From: a virus
DNA length: 64,000 nucleotides
Strand: one strand, 5' to 3'
Virus record (IMG/VR): IMGVR_UViG_3300032268_001078
Coordinates: 1 to 64,000 of that record
Shown: piece after piece, positions 14,424 through 21,649 of the stretch
Position numbering within the stretch: the first letter of the stretch is position 1
How the letters are laid out: each line of letters opens with the position of its first letter
Position numbers and translations under genes: made by a program
The notes under the pieces: model-generated
Databases searched by the model: none
Seen by the model: the letters and a program-made list of their open reading frames with translations, nothing else
Told to the model about the DNA's origin: nothing

Positions 14424-15080
14424 TAAATTAAGATCTTTAATTACTTTATTAGCGATTTTTTTATGACCTGTTGGATTCATATGACATAAACCATCCCAAC
14501 AATCAGTTCTTGCTACTACTCTAGTGTCAATTACTTGAGCAAATTCCATAGGTTCAGTTAGTAGTAGTCTTTGAAACGTAGCATACCTGCCAGCATAGTA
14601 TTTATTAGGTGTTCTTGTACAAGTTACAGGATCAAATCCAGTTATAACAACACATTTAACTCCTAACCCATTACACATCTTAGCAATACCTTTAATATTG
14701 TCTACAGCTTCTTTAGGTGTAATTGAACTTATATACATATCATTTGCTCCACCATACACAAAACAATAGTCTATTTTATTATTTAGTTTAAGATGTGCTT
14801 GTTCTAACATCCAATAAGTTGTTTTACCTAATACAGATACATTAATCATATTAAAACCAACTTTATTACTTAATTGTGTTTGCCAACCATTTCTGTAATT
14901 GGCTGTATGTGAATCACCTATAAATAATGCTGTTTTACCTTTAACATTAATTATTACTGGAGTATCTACTACAGTTGAATCAGTTTGTGATTGAATAGGT
15001 GTTGGAGTTGTAGCCGAAACTACAACCCAACCTAAACCTAAACTTAATACAGTTAATATTAAACCGTCTTTTAAGATCAT
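14412..15080 (-). CDS. SGNH/GDSL-family hydrolase, membrane-anchored or exported (222 aa)
   Basis: A hydrophobic segment at residues 5-23 (GLILTVLSLGLGWVVVSA) serves as signal or anchor. Block I is FIGDSHTAN (nucleophile Ser), block III YGGANDMY, and block V DGLCHMNPTGH supplies the Asp/His. SGNH enzymes are esterases or lipases that often remove acetyl groups from envelope polysaccharides. It overlaps the secreted 296-aa gene by 4 nt, so the two probably act together outside the cytoplasm. Confidence 0.8.
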   Translation of the reverse strand: MILKDGLILTVLSLGLGWVVVSATTPTPIQSQTDSTVVDTPVIINVKGKTALFIGDSHTANYRNGWQTQLSNKVGFNMINVSVLGKTTYWMLEQAHLKLNNKIDYCFVYGGANDMYISSITPKEAVDNIKGIAKMCNGLGVKCVVITGFDPVTCTRTPNKYYAGRYATFQRLLLTEPMEFAQVIDTRVVARTDCWDGLCHMNPTGHKKIANKVIKDLNLRGF

Positions 15081-15967
15081 TTTGTTCTAATTATTTTTTT
15101 ACGTTGTCCATTATCATATAAAAATATGTATGGAACATTGTCTTCAACATGATTGACAGGTCTACCTAACATATCATATGTTCCAATTAATTTAGGTTCA
15201 CGATAAGTTACAATTAAGTCTTCTACTTTAAGAGTTACACAAGGGTCAATAGTTAATCTTATATACATTGTAGTATCATTGCCAATACAATAATGTTGCC
15301 AAAATACTCTTAATACATATCTACCAGGCTTTCTGAATTTATAGTTTAGTTTTCTAGCAAAATCTAAAGTATCTGACTTTCTATAAACAACATCTTTCGT
15401 GTCATAACTAAAACCACCATTAAACAATGTAGGATCATTTTTCCATCGGTCTTCACTAATACTATCTAAATTAACATTACCAATTGAAATATTTTTAATT
15501 AAGTCAAATCCATACCACCAACACCAATTGGCAGGTTCTGCTGTCATTTTAGTTAATTCACCAGCTAAACTATCTATACAACTAGAGTCGTAAGTTGATA
15601 ACATTCTATAATTAAGAACACATTTGTTAAAGTAATGGTAGTCAACATAGTCATAGATAGTTGTATCACAACCGGTACAAGTGTTTCTTAATTTAAGATT
15701 GAATCGATATTTACCTTTATGTGGAAGATAAATTCGTGGGAAAAGATCAGTTCTTTGTAAGTTGGTTAGAACTTTATTTGTTGATAGGTCGATAACGTTG
15801 TATTCGTATTTAACGCAAGTGTCTTTGAACGTATTTCCGGTTATTCTCCACAGGTAGTAATTTTCACTACTCATTTGTTCAATGTTAACTGAAGCCCATG
15901 TACATTTTGCATTTGCTGTTGCTAAGGAGGCCAAAAGCATTAACAGCGTTAGTATTTTTTTCATCAT
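15077..15967 (-). CDS. secreted Cys-rich protein with T9SS-like C-terminal end (296 aa)
   Basis: A clear signal peptide (MMKKILTLLMLLASLATANA) precedes a Cys-containing, strand-rich body. Its two halves have similar spacing (FPRIYLPHKGKYRFNLKLRN and RKPGRYVLRVFWQHYC), like PKD-type beta-sandwich repeats. The end GTYDMLGRPVNH ... YIFLYDNGQRKKIIRTK resembles type A sorting domains of the Bacteroidota type IX secretion system. The start at 15967 has the AAAAGTTATG context. It may be displayed on the host surface or exported with the adjacent SGNH hydrolase. Confidence 0.7.
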   Translation of the reverse strand: MMKKILTLLMLLASLATANAKCTWASVNIEQMSSENYYLWRITGNTFKDTCVKYEYNVIDLSTNKVLTNLQRTDLFPRIYLPHKGKYRFNLKLRNTCTGCDTTIYDYVDYHYFNKCVLNYRMLSTYDSSCIDSLAGELTKMTAEPANWCWWYGFDLIKNISIGNVNLDSISEDRWKNDPTLFNGGFSYDTKDVVYRKSDTLDFARKLNYKFRKPGRYVLRVFWQHYCIGNDTTMYIRLTIDPCVTLKVEDLIVTYREPKLIGTYDMLGRPVNHVEDNVPYIFLYDNGQRKKIIRTK

Positions 15968-15977
15968 AACTTTTTGT

Positions 15978-16202
15978 TTAATCAAATTTTAATCCTTGTT
16001 CAGACATTTGTTCGTGTAAGAAATCTCTAATTTCGTGTAATGCTTTATATGTTTCTTCTGACATAGTGTCTGGAGCGTATTTGGTTTTAGCTCTTAATTC
16101 TTGATCTACTTTCCACATTGCAAATGACCATTTACCTCCATTAACAGCATCGTTAAATTCTGGTTGTTCTTCTGGTAAGTTAAATTCTAATATTGCTTTC
16201 AT
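15978..16202 (-). CDS. conserved small phage protein (74 aa)
   Basis: The start MKAILEFNLPEEQPEFNDAV and the end IRDFLHEQMSEQGLKFD match a short protein type found in many phages (NLPEEQ-EF ... LRxxxKY). Function unknown. Confidence 0.7.
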   Translation of the reverse strand: MKAILEFNLPEEQPEFNDAVNGGKWSFAMWKVDQELRAKTKYAPDTMSEETYKALHEIRDFLHEQMSEQGLKFD

Positions 16203-16211
16203 ATTTTTATT

Positions 16212-16712
16212 TTATGGTTGTACTTGGTATGATGTACCATATGGTGTAGGTACATTGTGTATAAAACTATTAGTAATATTAGTAATAGTACCTGTTGTAG
16301 CATATATATTTGAACCAACTGCAATACTATTACTAGTTCCTGCCATTAAGTTAATTTTATGTTCTTTTATTTTAAAACACTTAACATTTTTAGGATGAAT
16401 TACTTGTTTAATAGTTAAGTTATTGCTTGATAGTGCGAGTGTTTTTTTTTGTCTATTCCAATCTCTAATCTTCCTTTTGTCGTCGTGTTTTTCTTTAACA
16501 TTATTCCATATTAGTCTTGTGATTACATGTAAATCAGCTTTATCTATATAACCACTTATGAAATCAGTAACAGAATAGTATATACCTGCTTCATTTGTTT
16601 TTTTATTAAAAACTCTAATGTTAACACTTCCCATATCCCAGTTTGTTTGAGGTGTAATGCGCCAATAATAATCGTAACGTTGTCTAATTTTTTTCAATAG
16701 TTTTACTTTCAT
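16212..16712 (-). CDS. hypothetical protein (166 aa)
   Basis: Start MKVKLLKKIRQRYDYYWRI at 16712 is preferred to 16748, which would overlap the AAA+ gene by 11 nt and add a hydrophobic stretch. The first half contains RITPQTNWDMGSVNIRVFNK and a WNNVKEKHDDKRK helix; the second half is a Thr/Asn/Ser-rich tail. Function unknown. Confidence 0.65.
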   Translation of the reverse strand: MKVKLLKKIRQRYDYYWRITPQTNWDMGSVNIRVFNKKTNEAGIYYSVTDFISGYIDKADLHVITRLIWNNVKEKHDDKRKIRDWNRQKKTLALSSNNLTIKQVIHPKNVKCFKIKEHKINLMAGTSNSIAVGSNIYATTGTITNITNSFIHNVPTPYGTSYQVQP

Positions 16713-16737
16713 CTTATATAATATAATAAAGTTTAAA

Positions 16738-17889
16738 TTAAAAGCCAATCTTTTTAGTAGAAGGAGCTAAATACTCTTCTTCGTCAATGTTGTAGATTTG
16801 AGCTAATGTTAATGGTTTATCTGTAGTTGATTTACTTCCCAATTTACTTAACAGTTTATTGCTGTGTTCAATGTCTAAGGCATCAAACTTATGTTCAGCA
16901 ATCAATCTACCTTTACGTAGTAATGCTGAGTCGATTTTGTTTCGGTTCATATTGAAACTACAAATGATTTGGATTTTCATAATGTCACCCATAATACCAT
17001 CAGTCATATTCAAAATATTACTTACACCAACTGCACTTCCACCATTGCCTCTTTCACTTACTACTCGTTCTGCGTCTTCAATGACTAATACACTGTTACT
17101 GTTTTGAGCTAAAAACGGAATAAATTCAGGTGATGTAATAGCTTCAGTCAAAAATGGTGGAACAAAAATAACATTCTTGTCTTTGATTTGACTTACTAGC
17201 CACTTGATATATGTTGTTTTACCTGTTCCCGGTTCACCGTGTAATAATACTAAACCTCTGTTATTGTTTTTATTTAGTTCTTCAACAATCTTTTCACTTA
17301 CAGGAACAAACTCACTACCATAATTTGATTCTAGTTCAAGTTCGGGATTATTAATGTCAAATTCTTCTAAGTCAAAACCATTACGATCTTGTGACACTAA
17401 GTAAATTTGAGACATAGTAACATCTTCATTTTTGTATTCATATTGATTCAACGATTCCATCAATTCAAATACTTCACTTTCATTACTACTGTCATATGTA
17501 ACCATAATACCTACTGAACCTAAAATTTTAGGATTTTCAAGAATTTCATCAATTTTATCACTACTTATGTTTCCTTTTCCTTTAGGCCATTGCACTTCAG
17601 TATTAGTACTTAATGTTAAACAAATTGCTCCTTCATTTTGAAACTTAATAAAGTGTTTTTCACGAACACTTAATTTTTTATCACTGTCTATTCTGTGTGA
17701 TTGAGTAACTAATTCATAGTCCTTTTCAAATATTTCAAGTATTTTAGTGTCATATGTTAAACTTGACTTAAATGTATGTGGAACAACTCCAAATGTCATT
17801 TGAATTAAGTGGTCCGGTTTAAAATTACCTCCATCTAAAACACCGTCTGTGTTGTGTTTAATAATTTCTTTTATATTTTCTAATTTCAT
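16738..17889 (-). CDS. AAA+ ATPase, BCS1-like core (383 aa)
   Basis: Residues about 205-330 form a compact ATPase: Walker A LLHGEPGTGKTTYIK, Walker B VLVIEDAERV, sensor region ICSFNMNRNKID and arginine finger ALLRKGRLIAEH. The arrangement is close to the BCS1/FtsH-like clade found in phages. The first 200 residues are a non-homologous substrate domain. Likely a protein or complex remodeller; target unknown. It receives transcription from the micro-gene array 2 above it. Confidence 0.8.
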   Translation of the reverse strand: MKLENIKEIIKHNTDGVLDGGNFKPDHLIQMTFGVVPHTFKSSLTYDTKILEIFEKDYELVTQSHRIDSDKKLSVREKHFIKFQNEGAICLTLSTNTEVQWPKGKGNISSDKIDEILENPKILGSVGIMVTYDSSNESEVFELMESLNQYEYKNEDVTMSQIYLVSQDRNGFDLEEFDINNPELELESNYGSEFVPVSEKIVEELNKNNNRGLVLLHGEPGTGKTTYIKWLVSQIKDKNVIFVPPFLTEAITSPEFIPFLAQNSNSVLVIEDAERVVSERGNGGSAVGVSNILNMTDGIMGDIMKIQIICSFNMNRNKIDSALLRKGRLIAEHKFDALDIEHSNKLLSKLGSKSTTDKPLTLAQIYNIDEEEYLAPSTKKIGF

Positions 17890-17900
17890 ATTTTTTGTTT

Positions 17901-18068
17901 TTAATAAAGTTCATAGTAATTTAATAACATTCTAAATGTTGATTCATCTATCTTCGTTTTTTTAGCAGTATCTATAAACTCAATAATTCGACCTATAGGG
18001 CGGATATAAGCATCGTTACTATAATTTTTTATATCATGAATGAATTCTTTAATATCTTTTTCTACCAT
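17901..18068 (-). CDS. micro-gene array 2, member 10 (55 aa)
   Basis: Starts MVEKDIKEFIHDIKNYSNDA and ends LNYYELY. The YYEL tail is shared with three more members. It precedes the AAA+ gene by 11 nt. Function unknown. Confidence 0.6.
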   Translation of the reverse strand: MVEKDIKEFIHDIKNYSNDAYIRPIGRIIEFIDTAKKTKIDESTFRMLLNYYELY

Positions 18069-18073
18069 ATTTT

Positions 18074-18244
18074 TTAAAGTTCATAATAATGAAGTATTTC
18101 CTCTAATTCAATGATTTTGGTGGATTGTTGTTGGTATTTACTAATTTTGTTTATATTAAAAATAATACTACGTACATTACTAATATACGTGCCATTAGTA
18201 TAATACCTCATATCTGTACATTTTTGGTAAAAATTATAGTTCAT
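18074..18244 (-). CDS. micro-gene array 2, member 9 (56 aa)
   Basis: Starts MNYNFYQKCTDMRYYTNGTY and ends ILHYYEL. The N-Y-(I/N)-x-(V/F) start and N-(R/G)-(Y/T)-Y-I core match the next gene upstream. Function unknown. Confidence 0.6.
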   Translation of the reverse strand: MNYNFYQKCTDMRYYTNGTYISNVRSIIFNINKISKYQQQSTKIIELEEILHYYEL

Positions 18245-18392
18245 AATAGTCTAATATCCAATCATAATTTATTTGTGGTGAGTCGCTATTTTTGATAGCA
18301 TCTATTGATTCAATAATATTATTTATATGTTCGATGTAAATATACCTGTTGTATTTTACTATTTGTTGTATTTGTACTTCAATATAGTTCAT
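18234..18392 (-). CDS. micro-gene array 2, member 8 (52 aa)
   Basis: Starts MNYIEVQIQQIVKYNRYIYI and ends ILDYYEL. Close paralogue of the two neighbours by the YYEL tail and a -YN-x-x-YI- core. Function unknown. Confidence 0.6.
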   Translation of the reverse strand: MNYIEVQIQQIVKYNRYIYIEHINNIIESIDAIKNSDSPQINYDWILDYYEL

Positions 18393-18531
18393 AATAATCT
18401 AATAAATCATCAACAGCATCCTTATCTTTGTCTTGTTTAATATCATTTATTAAATCAATAACATTATGTCTAAATTTGATATAAACATCATTGTTGTATT
18501 CTAATATATCTAATATTTCATATATAGTCAT
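18379..18531 (-). CDS. micro-gene array 2, member 7 (50 aa)
   Basis: Starts MTIYEILDILEYNNDVYIKF and ends LLDYYELY. The EYNND-VYI core aligns with KYNRYIYI of the next gene. Function unknown. Confidence 0.6.
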   Translation of the reverse strand: MTIYEILDILEYNNDVYIKFRHNVIDLINDIKQDKDKDAVDDLLDYYELY

Positions 18532-18674
18532 AATACTAATCTATTTGATAATAGAGTTAAATAAAATCTATAACCACGAACTACATCAGATGGAGTGAAA
18601 TTTTTTAGATGTTCTACATGATCATTTTGATGTAATCTTACTATTCTTAACATCATACGGTATTCTCTAGTCAT
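18528..18674 (-). CDS. micro-gene array 2, member 6 (48 aa)
   Basis: Starts MTREYRMMLRIVRLHQNDHV and ends LSNRLVL. The first 11 residues nearly match the next member (MTRDYYSMLRI), indicating tandem duplication. ATGA overlaps. Function unknown. Confidence 0.6.
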   Translation of the reverse strand: MTREYRMMLRIVRLHQNDHVEHLKNFTPSDVVRGYRFYLTLLSNRLVL

Positions 18675-18823
18675 AATTGTAACCTTAATACTAATCCGTT
18701 TAAATAAGTTTTTAAATCACAATCTAAATCATATGGATAATAGTTTATCATATAATTCAAGTAATAGTTATTGTCTTGATAACAATTTAATATTCTTAAC
18801 ATTGAATAATAGTCTCTAGTCAT
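18671..18823 (-). CDS. micro-gene array 2, member 5 (50 aa)
   Basis: Starts MTRDYYSMLRILNCYQDNNY and ends VLRLQL. Paralogue of member 6 and similar to array-1 member 8 (MTNRDLMLRRLYDY). Function unknown. Confidence 0.6.
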   Translation of the reverse strand: MTRDYYSMLRILNCYQDNNYYLNYMINYYPYDLDCDLKTYLNGLVLRLQL

Positions 18824-18957
18824 ATTCTCATCCAAATTTTTATCCAAGTGTTTATATCTGACGATTTACGATTGAAAGGACATATTATTTCATGTGAACG
18901 TTCTACAAGTTTGTTTACTGTACATTTGTGAATATATGATTCCATCCTATATTTCAT
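18820..18957 (-). CDS. micro-gene array 2, member 4 (45 aa)
   Basis: Starts MKYRMESYIHKCTVNKLVER and ends KIWMRI. Basic. Coupled by ATGA on both sides. Function unknown. Confidence 0.55.
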   Translation of the reverse strand: MKYRMESYIHKCTVNKLVERSHEIICPFNRKSSDINTWIKIWMRI

Positions 18958-19127
18958 AATATAAATCTACTTATTAATGCGGTATTCATTTGACCACTGA
19001 GTGTTATACCATTTGTTAATGCGTTTCTCCACATAACAATTTCTATAATATTCTTATATCCTATTCCATAAGTAGAACAACATTTCATTTTAATCATATT
19101 ATGATATTTTAAGTTGTAGTCTGTCAT
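18954..19127 (-). CDS. micro-gene array 2, member 3 (57 aa)
   Basis: Starts MTDYNLKYHNMIKMKCCSTY and ends ALISRFIL. Coupled by overlap on both sides. Function unknown. Confidence 0.55.
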   Translation of the reverse strand: MTDYNLKYHNMIKMKCCSTYGIGYKNIIEIVMWRNALTNGITLSGQMNTALISRFIL

Positions 19128-19291
19128 TATAGTTCCATTACATCACGTAAACTCGCATTAGCACTATTTGACATAATAATAAATCTTCTATTATCTATAA
19201 TATTTCTAACTCTCATCATTCTAAAATGATTTGCTTGAAATGAAAAACTAGCCAACCTTACTATATAAAGTGTCGTATTATGTTTACCCAT
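19127..19291 (-). CDS. micro-gene array 2, member 2 (54 aa)
   Basis: Starts MGKHNTTLYIVRLASFSFQA and ends LRDVMEL. TAATG overlap with the next gene. Function unknown. Confidence 0.55.
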   Translation of the reverse strand: MGKHNTTLYIVRLASFSFQANHFRMMRVRNIIDNRRFIIMSNSANASLRDVMEL

Positions 19292-19431
19292 TATTTTACC
19301 ACAAACACTCTTAATCTAAATAATAAATGGTCTTTAACATTAAACATACTAATATTTGGATTTACTAAATAAATATAATATTCAGTAAAATCTGTATATG
19401 CCATTATTCTAGCATTAAAACTATTCAGCAT
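19291..19431 (-). CDS. micro-gene array 2, member 1 (46 aa)
   Basis: Starts MLNSFNARIMAYTDFTEYYI and ends VFVVK. The R-I-M-A-Y-x-x-F core resembles the D-M-A-x-x-x-Y core of array 1. Its ATG overlaps the stop of the duplicated 80-aa gene. Function unknown. Confidence 0.55.
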   Translation of the reverse strand: MLNSFNARIMAYTDFTEYYIYLVNPNISMFNVKDHLLFRLRVFVVK

Positions 19432-19673
19432 CATCTCCTTTGTATTTTATCACGCATCCATTTTGCACCGTCAATAAATTGTCCATCACAAAAATCATCA
19501 AATGCCTTTTTACCTATCTCCTCATCACTTGGTAGTTCGATAAGGGTAGTCGGTTCGAGAGATGCAATAAATTCTATCATTTCTATATTGAATGGTGCTC
19601 TATCTTCTTTGTGACAGACCCCAAATCCAAAAGCAATTGCTTTAATTAAATCTTCTTCTGTGTATAGTTTCAT
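19431..19673 (-). CDS. hypothetical protein, copy B of a duplicated pair (80 aa)
   Basis: Almost the same protein as 8316-8573. It lacks the small internal duplication and carries a few changes (EPTTLIEL for KPTKNIEL, DGQF for DEQF). It heads micro-gene array 2 and has the AAAAGTTATG start context. Copies 11 kb apart with this similarity imply recent duplication or gene conversion. Confidence 0.75.
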   Translation of the reverse strand: MKLYTEEDLIKAIAFGFGVCHKEDRAPFNIEMIEFIASLEPTTLIELPSDEEIGKKAFDDFCDGQFIDGAKWMRDKIQRR

Positions 19674-19698
19674 AACTTTTATTTTTTTATCTTATAAA

Positions 19699-19731
19699 AT
19701 AAATATTATATTGGAGCGTCTAAGACGCTCC
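19699..19731 (-). promoter_or_regulatory. ATATTTAT element after a GGAGCGTC hairpin
   Basis: A perfect 8-bp stem (19713-19720 with 19724-19731, loop TAA) follows the 19736 gene. ATATTTAT at 19699-19706 lies 26 nt before the copy-B gene. Same hairpin-plus-element layout as at 7119. Confidence 0.5.
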
Positions 19732-19735
19732 TTTT

Positions 19736-19981
19736 TTATTCAGCATCGTAAGGTATTAATAGTAAAGCAGCAATAGCAGCATTGTGTTTCATAATCTGTT
19801 TTTCTAACTCAGTTTTACGTTCGTCAGTAGTAGTGTCTTCTAACCATTCAATAGCTAATAAGCGTCTTGCATCTAACTCAATTTCAATTAAAACTAAGAT
19901 TTTAATAGTTAATTCATAGTCAGCATACTTTGCTGCTAATTCTTCTAATTCTGCGTCTGTTAAATCTCTTCTACCTGCCAT
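19736..19981 (-). CDS. helical hypothetical protein (81 aa)
   Basis: Almost wholly alpha-helical with many Ala/Leu/Glu (DAELEELAAKYADYELTIKI, TELEKQIMKHNAAIAALLL), suggesting a coiled-coil oligomer. Codon and residue composition are less Asn/Tyr rich than its neighbours. Function unknown. Confidence 0.7.
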   Translation of the reverse strand: MAGRRDLTDAELEELAAKYADYELTIKILVLIEIELDARRLLAIEWLEDTTTDERKTELEKQIMKHNAAIAALLLIPYDAE

Positions 19982-19982
19982 A

Positions 19983-20258
19983 TTACAACTTAATTAAACC
20001 GTTAGACATAAGACCTTTATAAAAGTCCAAAATACTTCTCATTGTTTCAGTAGGCAATTCACTCAAATTACTTACACTACTATTAGCTAGTTGATCTAAA
20101 TAATCTAAAGTTTGTTTGTCACTAGTATCACAATTTACTAGCAATGCAATTCCTAAATTCACAGACGACTCATCTTTAGATGTAATCATACCTTTTAATG
20201 TTTCAAATGACTCCGCGTCTAATTGATGTACATTTTGATTTTTAACTAATTCTTCCAT
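19983..20258 (-). CDS. hypothetical protein with the ETL-GM-NLGI helical module (91 aa)
   Basis: Residues 15-45 (AESFETLKGMITSKDESSVN then LGIALL) closely match residues about 210-245 of the 336-aa protein at 9037-10047. This protein is essentially the module plus a short helical extension. The role is unknown; the module may bind a common partner. Confidence 0.7.
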   Translation of the reverse strand: MEELVKNQNVHQLDAESFETLKGMITSKDESSVNLGIALLVNCDTSDKQTLDYLDQLANSSVSNLSELPTETMRSILDFYKGLMSNGLIKL

Positions 20259-20302
20259 AACTTTTATTTTATATATTATAATAATTTTCTTTTTTAAAAC
20301 CC

Positions 20303-20344
20303 TTTTTATACTTATTTCACAAAATCTTTTATAAAATTCCCCTC
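20303..20344 (-). promoter_or_regulatory. promoter-like element overlapping the 3' end of the 75-aa gene
   Basis: Minus-strand GGGGAATTTTATAAAAGA then TTTTGTGAAATAAGTATAAA. The core is a perfect consensus match but lies inside the last codons (GNFIKDFVK) of the 20312-20539 gene rather than after its stop. Confidence 0.55.
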
Positions 20345-20539
20345 TTTTCTTAATTCTCTTAAATCTTCTAAATCAAACCTACTTACTAGTTCATCTAACT
20401 GATATCTTTTTTCAAAACATGTAGGTTTACTAATAATTTTATCAGTAGTAATATAGTATTCTAATACAGCACTACAAACACCACAATACCATTTACTTAC
20501 GTGGTATCCTATTATTTCATCTTTTGAAAAACACGACAT
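20312..20539 (-). CDS. micro-gene family member with LDE...DLEDL motif (75 aa)
   Basis: Starts MSCFSKDEIIGYHVSKWYCG. The stretch YQLDELVSRFDLEDL matches YWLDEVICSMDLENL (20575) and FWLDEMCIYLDLEEL (20762). Two CxxC-like Cys may bind metal. Its last nine residues are encoded by a promoter-like element. Function unknown. Confidence 0.65.
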   Translation of the reverse strand: MSCFSKDEIIGYHVSKWYCGVCSAVLEYYITTDKIISKPTCFEKRYQLDELVSRFDLEDLRELRKEGNFIKDFVK

Positions 20540-20540
20540 A

Positions 20541-20573
20541 TTATATTACACAAAACCTTTTTTTTAAAACCCT
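20541..20573 (-). promoter_or_regulatory. promoter-like element (variant GGG...TTTTGTGTAATA)
   Basis: Minus-strand GGGTTTTAAAAAAAAAGG then TTTTGTGTAATATAATATG, with ATG of the 75-aa gene at the end. Confidence 0.5.
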
Positions 20574-20574
20574 T

Positions 20575-20778
20575 TTATCTCATTTTAAATAAATTTTCTA
20601 AATCCATAGAACAAATTACTTCATCTAACCAATACATACAAGGATCATTTTTAAAATCAACAATATCATTTTTAATAGTGTAAAAAATATCAAAATCAAT
20701 ATATTCCTTTTCATCAAGATAAATATACCATTTGTCTCTATAGTATTCCATCATTTCTTCTTTAGTGTATGCTGCCAT
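20575..20778 (-). CDS. micro-gene family member with LDE...DLENL motif (67 aa)
   Basis: Starts MAAYTKEEMMEYYRDKWYIY and ends MDLENLFKMR. The N-terminal x-(K)-(D/E)-E-(I/M)-(I/M)-x-Y-x-x-x-K-W-Y pattern also matches the 75-aa gene. Overlaps its upstream neighbour by 17 nt. Function unknown. Confidence 0.65.
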   Translation of the reverse strand: MAAYTKEEMMEYYRDKWYIYLDEKEYIDFDIFYTIKNDIVDFKNDPCMYWLDEVICSMDLENLFKMR

Positions 20779-20941
20779 TTTCTAATTCCTCTAAATCTAA
20801 ATAAATACACATTTCATCTAACCAAAAATTACATCTATCATCTAAAAAACTATTTATGTCTTCTGTTAATTTTAAAATATCATTGTATTTATCAGTTGCT
20901 TGATAATCAATTATCGTTTTTTTAATATTGGATATCATCAT
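20762..20941 (-). CDS. micro-gene array 3, member 7 (59 aa)
   Basis: Starts MMISNIKKTIIDYQATDKYN and ends YLDLEELENGSIH. Carries the FWLDEMCIYLDLEEL version of the family motif. Function unknown. Confidence 0.6.
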   Translation of the reverse strand: MMISNIKKTIIDYQATDKYNDILKLTEDINSFLDDRCNFWLDEMCIYLDLEELENGSIH

Positions 20942-21114
20942 AATAAATTGTCTAAGTCTAAGTCTCTAACTGCTGAATTAAGTGCGAATTCGTTCATTGA
21001 GTAACTGTATCTTGGATGATGAATTTTATACATAAACCAAATTATTTGTCCAATATAATGATCATTACCTGCGACTTGACTCATAATAATTATTGCCTTA
21101 TTATTATCTTCCAT
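20938..21114 (-). CDS. micro-gene array 3, member 6 (58 aa)
   Basis: Starts MEDNNKAIIIMSQVAGNDHY and ends VRDLDLDNLL. Coupled by overlap on both sides. Function unknown. Confidence 0.6.
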   Translation of the reverse strand: MEDNNKAIIIMSQVAGNDHYIGQIIWFMYKIHHPRYSYSMNEFALNSAVRDLDLDNLL

Positions 21115-21280
21115 TTATGTATATAGGCGTTTTAATCTCATCTAAGCCAAAATAGTTTAAAAACATAGGTGATCTGTATCTTGATTTGTTCCACATATCT
21201 ACTACTGATAGTATTTCTTTTATATTGTATCCTCTTCTTGAATAAAACTCTATAAATGATGTTATTTCAAAATTTTTCAT
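21104..21280 (-). CDS. micro-gene array 3, member 5 (58 aa)
   Basis: Starts MKNFEITSFIEFYSRRGYNI and contains LNYFGLDEIKTP, a diverged form of the L-D-x-x tail. Function unknown. Confidence 0.55.
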   Translation of the reverse strand: MKNFEITSFIEFYSRRGYNIKEILSVVDMWNKSRYRSPMFLNYFGLDEIKTPIYINGR

Positions 21281-21281
21281 C

Positions 21282-21461
21282 TTAATTTTTATACTTTCCT
21301 ATTCTTACCTCATCTTCAAATTCTTCTAAGTCTAAATATTCTTCCACCATATCCACATAACTCTCAACATCTAAATAAAGTCTACGATATTTTAGTACTT
21401 TTTGCATATTATATGCAAAATGTGCATGGTCTTTAATTAAAAATTCTCTAAGTACTTTCAT
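21282..21461 (-). CDS. micro-gene array 3, member 4 (59 aa)
   Basis: Starts MKVLREFLIKDHAHFAYNMQ, contains VEEYLDLEEFEDE and ends RIGKYKN. KDHAHFAYNM resembles VKDHKYFILWL of the next gene upstream. Function unknown. Confidence 0.6.
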   Translation of the reverse strand: MKVLREFLIKDHAHFAYNMQKVLKYRRLYLDVESYVDMVEEYLDLEEFEDEVRIGKYKN

Positions 21462-21649
21462 AATAGTTTATCTAAATCTAAATAGGACGATGCTCTACGT
21501 TGAAATGTTTTTATTGTATCTGTACTACACGAAGTAGGAGTTGATTGTTTGTAAACATCTAATAACCACAGTATAAAATACTTATGGTCTTTCACTGTGT
21601 CTTCCATACGCATTTTACGTATACCTAAATCTATTGGTTTTTGTCTCAT
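21458..21649 (-). CDS. micro-gene array 3, member 3 (63 aa)
   Basis: Starts MRQKPIDLGIRKMRMEDTVK and ends ASSYLDLDKLL. YLDLDKL is the array-3 form of the tail. ATGA overlaps on both sides. Function unknown. Confidence 0.65.
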   Translation of the reverse strand: MRQKPIDLGIRKMRMEDTVKDHKYFILWLLDVYKQSTPTSCSTDTIKTFQRRASSYLDLDKLL

